Source: Cytidiella melzeri
Lineage: Eukaryota > Basidiomycota > Agaricomycetes > Polyporales > Irpicaceae
Length of the DNA: 51,585 nucleotides
Assembly (NCBI GenBank): GCA_022592445.1
Contig: JABYQR010000317.1
Location: 1-51,585, forward strand
Direction of reading: 5' to 3'
Made by a program: the position numbers and the translations under genes
The notes under the pieces: model-generated
What the model was told of the DNA's origin: nothing
The model's database searches: none
The model's input: only the letters and a program-made list of their open reading frames with translations
In this document: piece after piece, positions 10,548-18,242 of the stretch
How the letters are laid out: every line of letters begins with the position of its first letter
Position numbering within the stretch: position 1 is the first letter of the stretch

Positions 10548-12110
10548 TTAGGGTGCAGTGAAGTTCACTAGTCCAAGACTCCCACTGAATTTAGACTGTT
10601 TCTGAAATGCCAATGACTTGGTCATAATATCAGCAACTTGGTCTTCAGTTGGGATGGCATAGAGTTCTGCCTTTTTGTCTTCATTTATGAACTCGCAAAC
10701 ATAGTGGTAACGAATGTCAATGTGCTTTGAACGAGCTTCAATCTTTGGATTCTTGGTGAAGAAGATGGCACCATGGTTGTCGCAATAGATCGTAGTGGGA
10801 CCTCTTGGTGACATATCCAATTCTGTAAGCATAGTACGTATCCAAGCACACTGCCTCGCTGTGTCGCATAATGCCATGTACTCTGCTTCCATTGAAGAGA
10901 GTGCTACGGTCTTCTGTTTCCTCGAGACCCATGACACTGCGCCTTTGGCCAGAAGGAATGCATAGCCAGTAGTGGAGTGTCTATCGTCTTTGTTCTCAGC
11001 CCAGTCTGCGTCTGAGTACCCAACTAGTCCAGATTGGCTGCGTCCATCATACTTGATAGCGTATGACTGAGTACCAAGTAGATAACGGAGTATGTACTTT
11101 GCAGCATTCATATGGATCTGAGTGGGATTTGACATATACTGAGAAAGACGTATGACAGCATATGAAATGTCGGGACGAGTACCAATCATAACATATATGA
11201 GTGTACCAATCAAGGCTTGATACGAACTTCTAAGCTCTTGTTCCGCTGTATAGTCGGAATCTGCTTTACGAAGTTCTAGTCCAGATGGTAAAGGTGTACG
11301 GGCAGGATTAGCATTGATCATTTGAAAACGTTTAAGAGCATCTTCAATGTACGACCCTTGAGAAAGGTAGAGTGTACGCTCTTTACGATTTCTATGCACT
11401 TGCATGCCTAGGATTAGCTTTGCCTCTCCTAAGTCACGCATCTCATATTGAATCATGAGATTTGTTTTGAGTGCTTTGATCCCAGCTTTATCATTGCCAA
11501 TAGGAAATATATCATCAACATAGAGGATAAGCATCAAAGTCCCCCCTTGTTGGTGATATATGTATACACCAGCATCGGACTCAATACGCTCAAAGCCTAA
11601 AGCTACAAGCGTATTGTGTATTTTGATATTCCAAGTTCGTGAAGCTTGTTTAAGTCCATAAATGGCTTTCTTAAGCAAACAAACATGGTTCTCTTTTCCC
11701 TTCTCTACAAAACCTTCTGGTTGTTCCATATAGATTTCCTCATCCAGTTCGCCGTACAGGAATGCTGTTTTTACGTCCAGTGCCTCAATTTCCCAATTCT
11801 CGAGTGCAGCTATAGCTAGTAACGTGCGGATGGACTCAAAATGTGCGACTGGTGAGAAGGTTTCTTGATAATCAATTCCTTCAACTTGCGTGAAGCCTTT
11901 TGCTACAAGACGTGTTTTGTAACGACCATCAGATTTGACTGCAAAGACCCATTTGCATTTGACTATTTTCCGTGAAGGGTCTGGTCGTTTAACAAGCTTC
12001 CAAGTGCCATTCTTCATTTGAGAGGCAATTTCGTCTTGTGCAGCAGCGTACCATAAATCTCTATTGTCACTTTTCATCGCTTGTTTCCAAGTCTGAGGAA
12101 ATTCGTTCAT
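10548..12110 (-). CDS. Copia-1 reverse transcriptase and RNase H
   Basis: A 520-residue frame covers the copia RT and RNase H. RT starts with WKLVKRP and CKWVFAVKSDGRYKTRLVAKG, contains DVKTAFLYGELDEEIYMEQP and the catalytic YVDD (in LILYVDDIF), and runs to SYQALIGTLIYV. RNase H contains YSDADWAENKDDRHSTTGY and SSMEAEYMAL. No internal stop is seen. The annotated ATG (MNEFPQTW) is only the first Met after a deletion junction; in an intact element this would be the interior of one gag-pol polyprotein. The coding sequence stops 58 bp before the 3' LTR. The RT could still be active if expressed, but it is separated from gag by a stop. Confidence 0.93.
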   Translation of the reverse strand: MNEFPQTWKQAMKSDNRDLWYAAAQDEIASQMKNGTWKLVKRPDPSRKIVKCKWVFAVKSDGRYKTRLVAKGFTQVEGIDYQETFSPVAHFESIRTLLAIAALENWEIEALDVKTAFLYGELDEEIYMEQPEGFVEKGKENHVCLLKKAIYGLKQASRTWNIKIHNTLVALGFERIESDAGVYIYHQQGGTLMLILYVDDIFPIGNDKAGIKALKTNLMIQYEMRDLGEAKLILGMQVHRNRKERTLYLSQGSYIEDALKRFQMINANPARTPLPSGLELRKADSDYTAEQELRSSYQALIGTLIYVMIGTRPDISYAVIRLSQYMSNPTQIHMNAAKYILRYLLGTQSYAIKYDGRSQSGLVGYSDADWAENKDDRHSTTGYAFLLAKGAVSWVSRKQKTVALSSMEAEYMALCDTARQCAWIRTMLTELDMSPRGPTTIYCDNHGAIFFTKNPKIEARSKHIDIRYHYVCEFINEDKKAELYAIPTEDQVADIMTKSLAFQKQSKFSGSLGLVNFTAP

Positions 12111-12128
12111 TGCGAACGCCGTGACATA

Positions 12129-13790
12129 TTAACATTGTTCCCCCATACCAGTAGCATCGTCTAAGAGAGTCATGGCGTACTTATAACCATCAATCGAAAG
12201 CGAAGGAAATTCAACTAAGTCCGAGTGAACCAGTTCTAGTGGCTCCTTGGCTCGTGATAAAGAGGGTGGTTTTGGAAGTTGCTTTCCTCGACCAAGTTCA
12301 CATCCGTGGCATGGAGCAGTTGAGGACGGAACAGAGATACGCTCAGGTAATCCCTTAGTCCCTTTGTGAAGATTCTCAACAATGCGCTTCCACGGATGTC
12401 CTAGCCTATTATGCCACAACAGATAATTATCAGGGGTCTTTATGGCTGCTACTGTCTCTTGTCGCTTTACTATGCGCGCATTTATGTGGTACATGCCTGC
12501 GTCGTCACAGCTTCCATACAGGAAATCTTTGCCCTTGTGTTGTATAGTCCAGCCTTTCGCTGTTATTTGACTTGTATAGCCATTGGCCAAAGCCTTACAA
12601 GGTGCAAAGAATCGAGTAACTGCGTCTGGGATATAAAGAACGTTCTGAAGGGTGGCACGGCTTACTACACCATTTTTGAGCATTGAGTCAATAATCACAG
12701 TCCCCCTTCCCAATATCTGAAGTGACATTTTCCTTCCTGCAACCGAACAGAATCCGGGTTTCACTGCAGCGGAATATTGTACAAAGTCAGAATATTGGTT
12801 AGTGATATGGCTACTCGCGCCACTGTCAATAAGCCATTGGACAGTATCACGCTCGTGCGAGGAATAGAGTGAACCAGTGATCATTTCGAAAGACTCAGTC
12901 TCAAATACAGGCATAGTTTCTACATTAACACTTTGAACTCGTGCTTTTCCTTTTCCCTTCTGATCCTTTTTCCCATTCTTGTTGTCCTGTTTCTTCTTGT
13001 TCTGCTGCTGATTGTTCTGCGCTCCAGACAACTTGTTCTTCCGAGTATTATTATTGGACGGTTTAGTGTCCCAGTGCTCCTCGGTAGAGTGATTGGTCTT
13101 GCCACATCTGTCACATCTCTTTGAACCTTTATTGAATCGCTTGACTTGAGTTATCCTCGAAGCAGAGGTGCCTACTTCGTTAGAAAGACGCCTAGTTTCC
13201 TCGGCTTCAATCTTAGGAATGATGTTACTCAAGGTCAAGTTCTTCAGGTCATCGATAGTGCTGATGTATGCGGATAAAGCAAGATCATATGAAGGAGGAA
13301 GTTTTCCCAGCAACAGGAAAGCCTTCATTTTGTCGTCAAGAGTGAGACCAGCAGTAGCGACATCTTTGATCATGGTCTGGTACTTTTCGATGTGAGGACG
13401 TATTTCTTGATTTTCATCAAAGACCAGGTTGTTCAATTTCTTGAACGCAACCATGCTCTCGAGTACGTTGGACTTTTTGTACTCTTTCTTCATGGTGTCC
13501 CAGATGTACTTTGCATCAGTGATCTTGTCGTCGTCAAGTTTGGACTTGATAATATCGAAAGAAATCTTTGACAAGAGGTATCCAGCCGCTCGTATATTCA
13601 ACGTCTTCCATTTAGCAATCACTGCTGCATCAGCAGGAGAGCCTGGTTCCGTGCTAGCTCCGGTGACAATGTCCCAACCATCAATGAACATCAGAGTGGC
13701 CTGCATAGCCATCCTCCATTCTTGATAGTTATTGCCTTTAAGAACTGGTTTGTCATCCTTAGCTAGCTTCTGGATTTCGTCGGAACTCAT
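12129..13790 (-). CDS. Copia-1 gag, protease and start of integrase (truncated polyprotein)
   Basis: The frame starts at the ATG at 13790. It has a copia-type gag (LKGNNYQEWRMAMQATLMF), a zinc knuckle CDRCGKTNHSTEEH in which the last Cys is His, and a Lys-rich linker. Then come the aspartic protease motif WLIDSGASSHIT, the pre-integrase LWHNRLGHPW block, and the first residues of the integrase core (YAMTLLDDATG). It then runs into MGEQC and a stop at 12129. The Asp-Asp-Glu catalytic core and the linker to RT are gone by deletion. The start codon overlaps the stop of ORF-C as ATGA. Gag and protease look intact. Confidence 0.92.
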   Translation of the reverse strand: MSSDEIQKLAKDDKPVLKGNNYQEWRMAMQATLMFIDGWDIVTGASTEPGSPADAAVIAKWKTLNIRAAGYLLSKISFDIIKSKLDDDKITDAKYIWDTMKKEYKKSNVLESMVAFKKLNNLVFDENQEIRPHIEKYQTMIKDVATAGLTLDDKMKAFLLLGKLPPSYDLALSAYISTIDDLKNLTLSNIIPKIEAEETRRLSNEVGTSASRITQVKRFNKGSKRCDRCGKTNHSTEEHWDTKPSNNNTRKNKLSGAQNNQQQNKKKQDNKNGKKDQKGKGKARVQSVNVETMPVFETESFEMITGSLYSSHERDTVQWLIDSGASSHITNQYSDFVQYSAAVKPGFCSVAGRKMSLQILGRGTVIIDSMLKNGVVSRATLQNVLYIPDAVTRFFAPCKALANGYTSQITAKGWTIQHKGKDFLYGSCDDAGMYHINARIVKRQETVAAIKTPDNYLLWHNRLGHPWKRIVENLHKGTKGLPERISVPSSTAPCHGCELGRGKQLPKPPSLSRAKEPLELVHSDLVEFPSLSIDGYKYAMTLLDDATGMGEQC

Positions 13791-14392
13791 GGTAAGAAGA
13801 AGTATACAATATCAAACTCCTCTCTGTGAAATCTACTATAGTATTCGTTGATCAACAGGGGTATTTCTGGTAGAAGCGGTTCAAGAGCGTTGTCCTCGAC
13901 GTCACTATCTTCGTCTAGAAGATGTTCTACTTCAGAATCAGATTCTGATGCAGATTCGATCGTATCTGGTATGTCTACCTTTGATCGACGTGGCGGAGAT
14001 TCGATTAACGTAGATGCTGATGAAACTGCTGTGATCGCGGATATAGATTCTTCTTCTCCGGTGTGAGGTTCCGGAGATGGTGAGGATGGAGTTGAATTGT
14101 TGCTAACAATAAGATCCCAATCAAGATGCGGTTCTTCTCCGATATTCTCTGGATTGATTTCACCGAGCTGTTCGTCGTTAGGAGCAATGTATCGTCCTTC
14201 AGAGCATACAGCAACTAGATCGGTGTCTTCAAAGTAATCAGCTCTGTCTTGTCCAAATAGACGATATGGACAAGGTTGAGTGACACAAGACAAGAGATAT
14301 CTTTCAGAGAATACAAAAGATGTATCGCACTTGTTTATGGTATCAAAGAAGTGATCTCGTTGTTTACAACGCGGTGCCAGATTTTTACAAGT
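13787..14392 (-). CDS. Copia-1 ORF-C: Cys/His-containing, acidic pre-gag frame without an ATG
   Basis: This open frame extends from a TAA at 14393-14395 to a TGA at 13787-13789 and contains no ATG. Its N-terminal part has HFFDT, a Cys, then CVTQPCPYR and YIAPNDEQLGEI; the rest is Ser/Glu/Asp-rich. The same series of motifs is found in front of gag in the chromovirus copy at 46861-47078, which argues that it was protein-coding. It could be reached by splicing from an upstream exon, or be a relic. Its stop overlaps the gag start (ATGA), so gag could also be reached by reinitiation. I do not recognise the domain. Confidence 0.5.
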   Translation of the reverse strand, partial: TCKNLAPRCKQRDHFFDTINKCDTSFVFSERYLLSCVTQPCPYRLFGQDRADYFEDTDLVAVCSEGRYIAPNDEQLGEINPENIGEEPHLDWDLIVSNNSTPSSPSPEPHTGEEESISAITAVSSASTLIESPPRRSKVDIPDTIESASESDSEVEHLLDEDSDVEDNALEPLLPEIPLLINEYYSRFHREEFDIVYFFLP

Positions 14393-14584
14393 TTATCTAC
14401 AGGAAACATAAGACGCGTTACTAACGATTCGACAAGACGGCAGAGACGAAGGAAAGGTGGTACAAAAGTACTACAAGTACAACTACAGAAACTTGTTGAA
14501 AGTGACCGTGTACAAATGTACAAATACACATCGCGATATTTTATATGTTACATGTGCGGTATTGCTCAAGTTTCAGTCGCCCGT
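14393..14584 (-). other. Spacer between Copia-1 ORF-B and ORF-C
   Basis: The frame shared by ORF-B and ORF-C holds several stops here. No clear splice-site pair or RNA structure was recognised. Confidence 0.4.
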
Positions 14585-15949
14585 TTACTCGCTATTTCTA
14601 GCTACCATCCTGTCCAACATCTGGAGAAGCTCATTCTCCTCAGTCGGCTGCTCGACGATCTGTCCTTCCTCAGCTGGCTGTGACCAGTCTCGAATTTGGT
14701 CCTTGACCTCTTCGGACATTGTGGTCCAGTCGTCGTTCTGCTTGAGGCGCCAGGCGATGATTTGAACGAGCTTTCGCTCGCTGAACTTATCGTTGCCTTG
14801 GACGACCTGCATGGCAGTGTGGAAGTCGTCGTGTCGGAGCTGGAATGGCTCCCGTTCCCCATCCGTGCGGTACCAGACAAAACCGTGTCGCATCATAATC
14901 GCAACACGAGCTGATGCTGCAATAAATTTGTACGACTCGATTTGGTCCTCTTCAAGCGCAAAGAACAGGCGACAGCCTCCTCCTTCGATGTTTGACTTGA
15001 GCACCACACCATTGTCCGTGATGAAAGACATTGCATCCATGATGTGTGGCTCGGCGTCGGTGAACTTGCCATCCCAGATTTTGTCGGCGATGTCCTGTGC
15101 GTTTTGCAACGCAGTCCCGGTCAGTTTGTCCCACTCGAAGCAGTATGAGCTCGCATCATGAAGCTCAGTGGTTGGAGCGTCAGGGTGCTCTTCCCCAAAG
15201 AACTCCTCGATAGTTTCGACGGGCTTGTTGACAATGGTGGTGCTCGAGGTAACTGGTGACGGCGGAACCATAGGTACATCTTGTTCGACGTTAACGGGTA
15301 CGGCAGGAGTGCGTGGGCGAGGTGGTTGACGAGGAAGTGGAGACTGGCTCCGTTCGCTGCGACGGGCGGCACGGGCTTGCTCCAGTTCAAATTGAACTCG
15401 TCCACGGTGGTTTGTGCGGAAACCTCGTCCACGAGGTGCAGTCGGCTGCCTTTGGGGCTGAGAGGTGGTCTGGCGGCGTTGCTGCTCGTCGTAGAGCTCG
15501 GCGAGACGAGGAGTATTGTCCCCCCTTCGACGCATGTCTGCGTGAACGGAGGTGCAGATGTTGTTGATTATACGGTTTACCGCTTCCTGTGGACGCGGAC
15601 GTGGGCGAAGGGATTCGCGGTCGAAGGTGGCAGGAGGGGCGGGACGATTGTTAGACCGTGCGCTTTGCAAATTTCCCCCCTCTCGATCGGCGCGGCGAGC
15701 TTCTCTAGCCTCGGTATTCCATTGATGGTTCGGGATGGTACTGAGAAAGAATGTATGATGGTGATGGTCCGTTGCAGATTCTACACGATCGTAATCGAAC
15801 CTTAGCTGGTTCGGTTCGATTTGTCGAATTTGCAGAGTGTTACCTCCGGCCAGGCGAACTCGCTCAGTACGTCTTTCCAAAAACTGTTCCCAGTTCCTGG
15901 AACGCTGTTCAGCCCTTTCGAAGATAGCATTGGTACGGCGGGCGGGCAT
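14585..15949 (-). CDS. Copia-1 ORF-B: 454-residue accessory protein, Arg-rich N-terminus
   Basis: An intact frame starts at the ATG at 15949, only 2 nt after the ORF-A stop, and ends at a TAA at 14585. Residues 1-200 are very Arg-rich, with RGRGFRTNHRGR near residue 175, as in RNA-binding tails. A Pro/Thr linker follows. The C-terminal 190 residues look globular, with DKLTGTALQNAQDIADKIW, DAMSFITDNGVVLKS and an aromatic block MMRHGFVWYRTDGERE. It is not gag (gag is a separate downstream frame), protease or an envelope protein; no signal peptide or membrane segment is seen. A counterpart in the same position is present in the second copia element. Function unknown. Confidence 0.8.
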   Translation of the reverse strand: MPARRTNAIFERAEQRSRNWEQFLERRTERVRLAGGNTLQIRQIEPNQLRFDYDRVESATDHHHHTFFLSTIPNHQWNTEAREARRADREGGNLQSARSNNRPAPPATFDRESLRPRPRPQEAVNRIINNICTSVHADMRRRGDNTPRLAELYDEQQRRQTTSQPQRQPTAPRGRGFRTNHRGRVQFELEQARAARRSERSQSPLPRQPPRPRTPAVPVNVEQDVPMVPPSPVTSSTTIVNKPVETIEEFFGEEHPDAPTTELHDASSYCFEWDKLTGTALQNAQDIADKIWDGKFTDAEPHIMDAMSFITDNGVVLKSNIEGGGCRLFFALEEDQIESYKFIAASARVAIMMRHGFVWYRTDGEREPFQLRHDDFHTAMQVVQGNDKFSERKLVQIIAWRLKQNDDWTTMSEEVKDQIRDWSQPAEEGQIVEQPTEENELLQMLDRMVARNSE

Positions 15950-15951
15950 GT

Positions 15952-16227
15952 TTAAAATTCGTGGGTGAAACGGAATGCGGGTCGAAGTGCTCGTCGGTTA
16001 TCGGTGTCGATCCAGAAAATAATTCTCGGAAGTGTGCGAGGAATTTCTGTGAAAGGAATAAACTGTGAGAAAAACTCTTGCACAAGAGATTCTTCACGAA
16101 AATTATCCCCAAATTCGACTTCAACCGAACGATAAGCAATGGTGAAACAAATAGAGTGCGCGTAACTAATATGCGAATGTGCAGGAGACAAAATCTCCGT
16201 GAAACCAAAAGTAACAAAGTTCGACAT
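15952..16227 (-). CDS. Copia-1 ORF-A: 91-residue accessory protein
   Basis: A small frame starts at the ATG at 16227 and ends TAA two bases before ORF-B. Its product begins MSNFVTFGFTEI and contains YRSVEVEF, EESLVQEFF, IPRT and IIFWID. About a third of positions match the ORF-A of the second copia element at 50311-50595, with the motifs in the same order, so it is a conserved gene rather than a chance frame. It is the first frame after the leader, so it should be the first translated. Family unknown; it looks like a small alpha/beta fold without membrane segments. Confidence 0.8.
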   Translation of the reverse strand: MSNFVTFGFTEILSPAHSHISYAHSICFTIAYRSVEVEFGDNFREESLVQEFFSQFIPFTEIPRTLPRIIFWIDTDNRRALRPAFRFTHEF

Positions 16228-16733
16228 AAGCCTCTACTAAATTCTACAAAAACCGACGAATTGGGAATGCCAAGGGTGTTAACTGTGCGTCGTACACAGC
16301 TCCCTTTTAGTCCCTTGAGTCACGAGCTCAAGGTGACGCCTACTTTCCCTCCTTTCACCGCTTTTCACAGCCTCCCAATTGTCTAAGACAAAAGACCCTT
16401 TCGATCACCTCTGGACGCCACCTTATTGGGCTTTGTCCGAGTAGGTGCGTGATTCTGATAGTGAATCACAAGCCAAGAACACTTATGAGGTGTAGGCTAC
16501 CGATTGGATGTGACTGTGCGCGTGTTCCAGGGGTAAGAAAGCAGGGGCAATTCTGTAGAAAATAGTTATGGGAATAATGGGCGAGGAGAGGAGAGGCTTA
16601 GTCCTCTACAACTGGGTCTTCTACTACAAAGTGGCCTACAATGTGTAGAAAGAGATGTTACTCACGAAGTAACTGTTGTGTAGTGTCGAGCTTGAGGATG
16701 GTTTCAGAGTAGAGGAGTGGTAAGAAGAGTTAG
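16228..16733 (-). other. Copia-1 5' leader, about 500 nt
   Basis: This is the untranslated stretch between the PBS and ORF-A. It includes a possible donor (GTGAGTAAC, minus strand, near 16665), so a spliced leader is possible. No gene is seen in it. Confidence 0.5.
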
Positions 16734-16751
16734 AAGCCGGGGCTCATAACC
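16734..16751 (-). promoter_or_regulatory. Copia-1 primer-binding site for initiator tRNA-Met anticodon arm
   Basis: Directly after the 5' LTR the minus strand reads GGTTATGAGCCCCGGCTT. This complements the GGGCTCATAACC anticodon arm of initiator tRNA-Met, not the tRNA 3' end. It is the half-tRNA priming known from Drosophila copia. The identical 18 nt follow the LTR of the second copia element at 49805. Confidence 0.8.
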
Positions 16752-17274
16752 TGTTTGAAAGTTACGAGTGTAGGGGATGACTAGGAGAGTCAACTAACTC
16801 TGGGAGTAAGTGTCTTATTATTTCTCTGCTCTCTAGGAGCTGTATATATACATGTCTGTAACTAGATTACTAATGCTACAGTAATGTCATATGAGTAAGG
16901 ATTGGTAAGGATTGGTAATCCTATGAGTAATGATTGGTAATGCACAGTCCTGCTTGCTAATACTACTGAATAGAGAATGTAAGCGATGACTGAGCATCCT
17001 ACATAACTGAATGGTGCTGACTGAGCCTTTAGTAAGCTCAATACATTTGGTATATGAAATATGAGTCATGCAGAAGCCTCATGGTACTTCTGCTATTCAG
17101 TCATGGAAACTACTGGAACACGATGCCATATGGTGTAAGTATCGCATCGTGTGTGACCATAAGGATGGTGGAATCACATGCTATGTACTATCCGCGCTTA
17201 TCTATCTACATACATAATCTACATTGTCCATAGATCTGATGTCCGATAATCAGCGATACAATCTCGCTTTGACA
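16752..17274 (-). repeat. Copia-1 5' LTR with promoter
   Basis: The partner of 9968-10490 and also 523 bp. A TATA box (TATATATA at 16843-16850) is placed to drive minus-strand transcription. It ends in GACA and is followed by the target duplication TTTCC. Confidence 0.95.
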
Positions 17275-18164
17275 TTTCCATATCCCACCCTAATATCATC
17301 ACTCAGTGGTGTCTCTTTTCAGTTGATTATTTGCTATACCTGATCCTGGTACGACGATAGCATCATTCGTTTTCATCCTCAACTATGTGCATGGAAACAA
17401 GGAACAAATGTACGTCTCAACTCCTGTCACACACCACGCTTTCAAACTCCACGCGGCTCCCACCTACAAGCTTCTTTCAATATCAGACTGAATGCAGCTC
17501 TTCCTCAGGGCATTTTTCACCAACGGGCGCAGTGGACCGCGTTTTGTATCACATACCTGGACCGTGTGGCCTCTTTCTTCGATGCTGATGATGAGAACAG
17601 CTTGCGGGCCTTCGAATTAGGGTACACATACATCATCTTAGGTTTTTGCCTCCAGCACTCACATGAATTCATTCTGTTCGTCCTTCCGTTGATTCATCAT
17701 CCTGTATGGACGCCACCCTATTGTACAGATACGCACTGTTCTGCCACTGGGCAGACGCACACATTGTTCCGTCTGTTTATGTTCGAATATGGATGTGAGC
17801 ATGTATTGTCCATCCCACCGTGACCACTGCTCACTTGTATGTTCTACCACGCGTCCGTATCCCGCCGTCATAACACAGACCAGAAAAAGTGGTCACATCT
17901 CACCAAACAACGTTATTGAAACTGCTGGATGCTTATTTACAGCCTCCTCACCTTGGCGGTCCTTCAAATCGTCACCTCCTGGGGCTGTGCGACATGTGTA
18001 CCACGATGTTTTTCATCTTGATGTCCTACACGCAGCGATCAATACGACAAGCTTTGGGCTCCAACAACAGTAGAAGCTCTTCAACTCATCTAGCCTCATT
18101 GCATGCCACTTGTGTTGCAAAGCGGTACTCAGATGTGAGCAGCCACCCCGTCATCAACATATGA

Positions 18165-18240
18165 TCCGACTCACCTTCGTCACATAGTTCCTACATTCGC
18201 ACACCACACTGGCAGACAACGAGAAGCTGCCACATTTGCA
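18165..18240. other. Junction between ataxin-10-like and DEAD-box fragments
   Basis: This short unassigned stretch separates the two gene fragments. No transposon end or direct repeat is obvious. Confidence 0.3.
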
Positions 18241-18242
18241 CC

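Larger units (their letters stand above)
9968..17274 (-). mobile_element. Ty1/copia retrotransposon Copia-1, LTR to LTR, internally deleted
   Basis: A complete LTR-bounded element of 7,307 bp transcribed on the minus strand. The 523-bp LTRs run TG..CA with 5-bp inverted tips (TGT..ACA), and the insertion is flanked by the perfect duplication TTTCC (9963-9967 and 17275-17279). Order in its own direction: 5' LTR, initiator-tRNA PBS, about 500-bp leader, ORF-A, ORF-B, the Cys-containing ORF-C, gag-protease-integrase start, RT-RNase H, polypurine tract, 3' LTR. The integrase core is deleted, so it cannot integrate on its own. The LTRs differ at about 5 of 523 positions by eye, so insertion is recent. 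It sits in an intron of the ataxin-10-like fragment. Confidence 0.93.
9824..18165 (+). pseudogene. Ataxin-10-like (CTR86-type) gene fragment, split by a copia element in an intron
   Basis: Exon pieces read like the C-terminal part of fungal ataxin-10-like proteins, ARM-repeat cytoplasmic proteins. Left of the copia element, after an acceptor at 9821-9823, the frame reads QALSNTVTANEGLLEEIWN and ends at a GTATGT donor at 9958. Right of it, an acceptor at 17321-17322 leads to LFAIPDPGTTIASFVFIL, then VASFFDADDENSLRAFELG (ending near 17620) and HQTTLLKLLDAYLQ with FFILMSYTQRSIRQALG (17890-18065). Without the 7.3-kb insertion the intron would be 53 bp, the local norm. The joined frame meets a TGA at 17324-17326 where relatives would have Arg. 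The N-terminal half is absent, and the sequence breaks into a helicase fragment near 18240. The family call is from memory of conserved motifs. Confidence 0.5.

Noticed and set aside
15281..15805. 174-codon plus-strand frame
   Set aside because: It is the antisense shadow of Copia-1 ORF-B, whose Arg-rich codons leave the other strand open.
16734..16751. Possible tRNA-Met gene because of GGGCTCATAACC
   Set aside because: Only the anticodon arm is present, next to an LTR; it is the primer-binding site.
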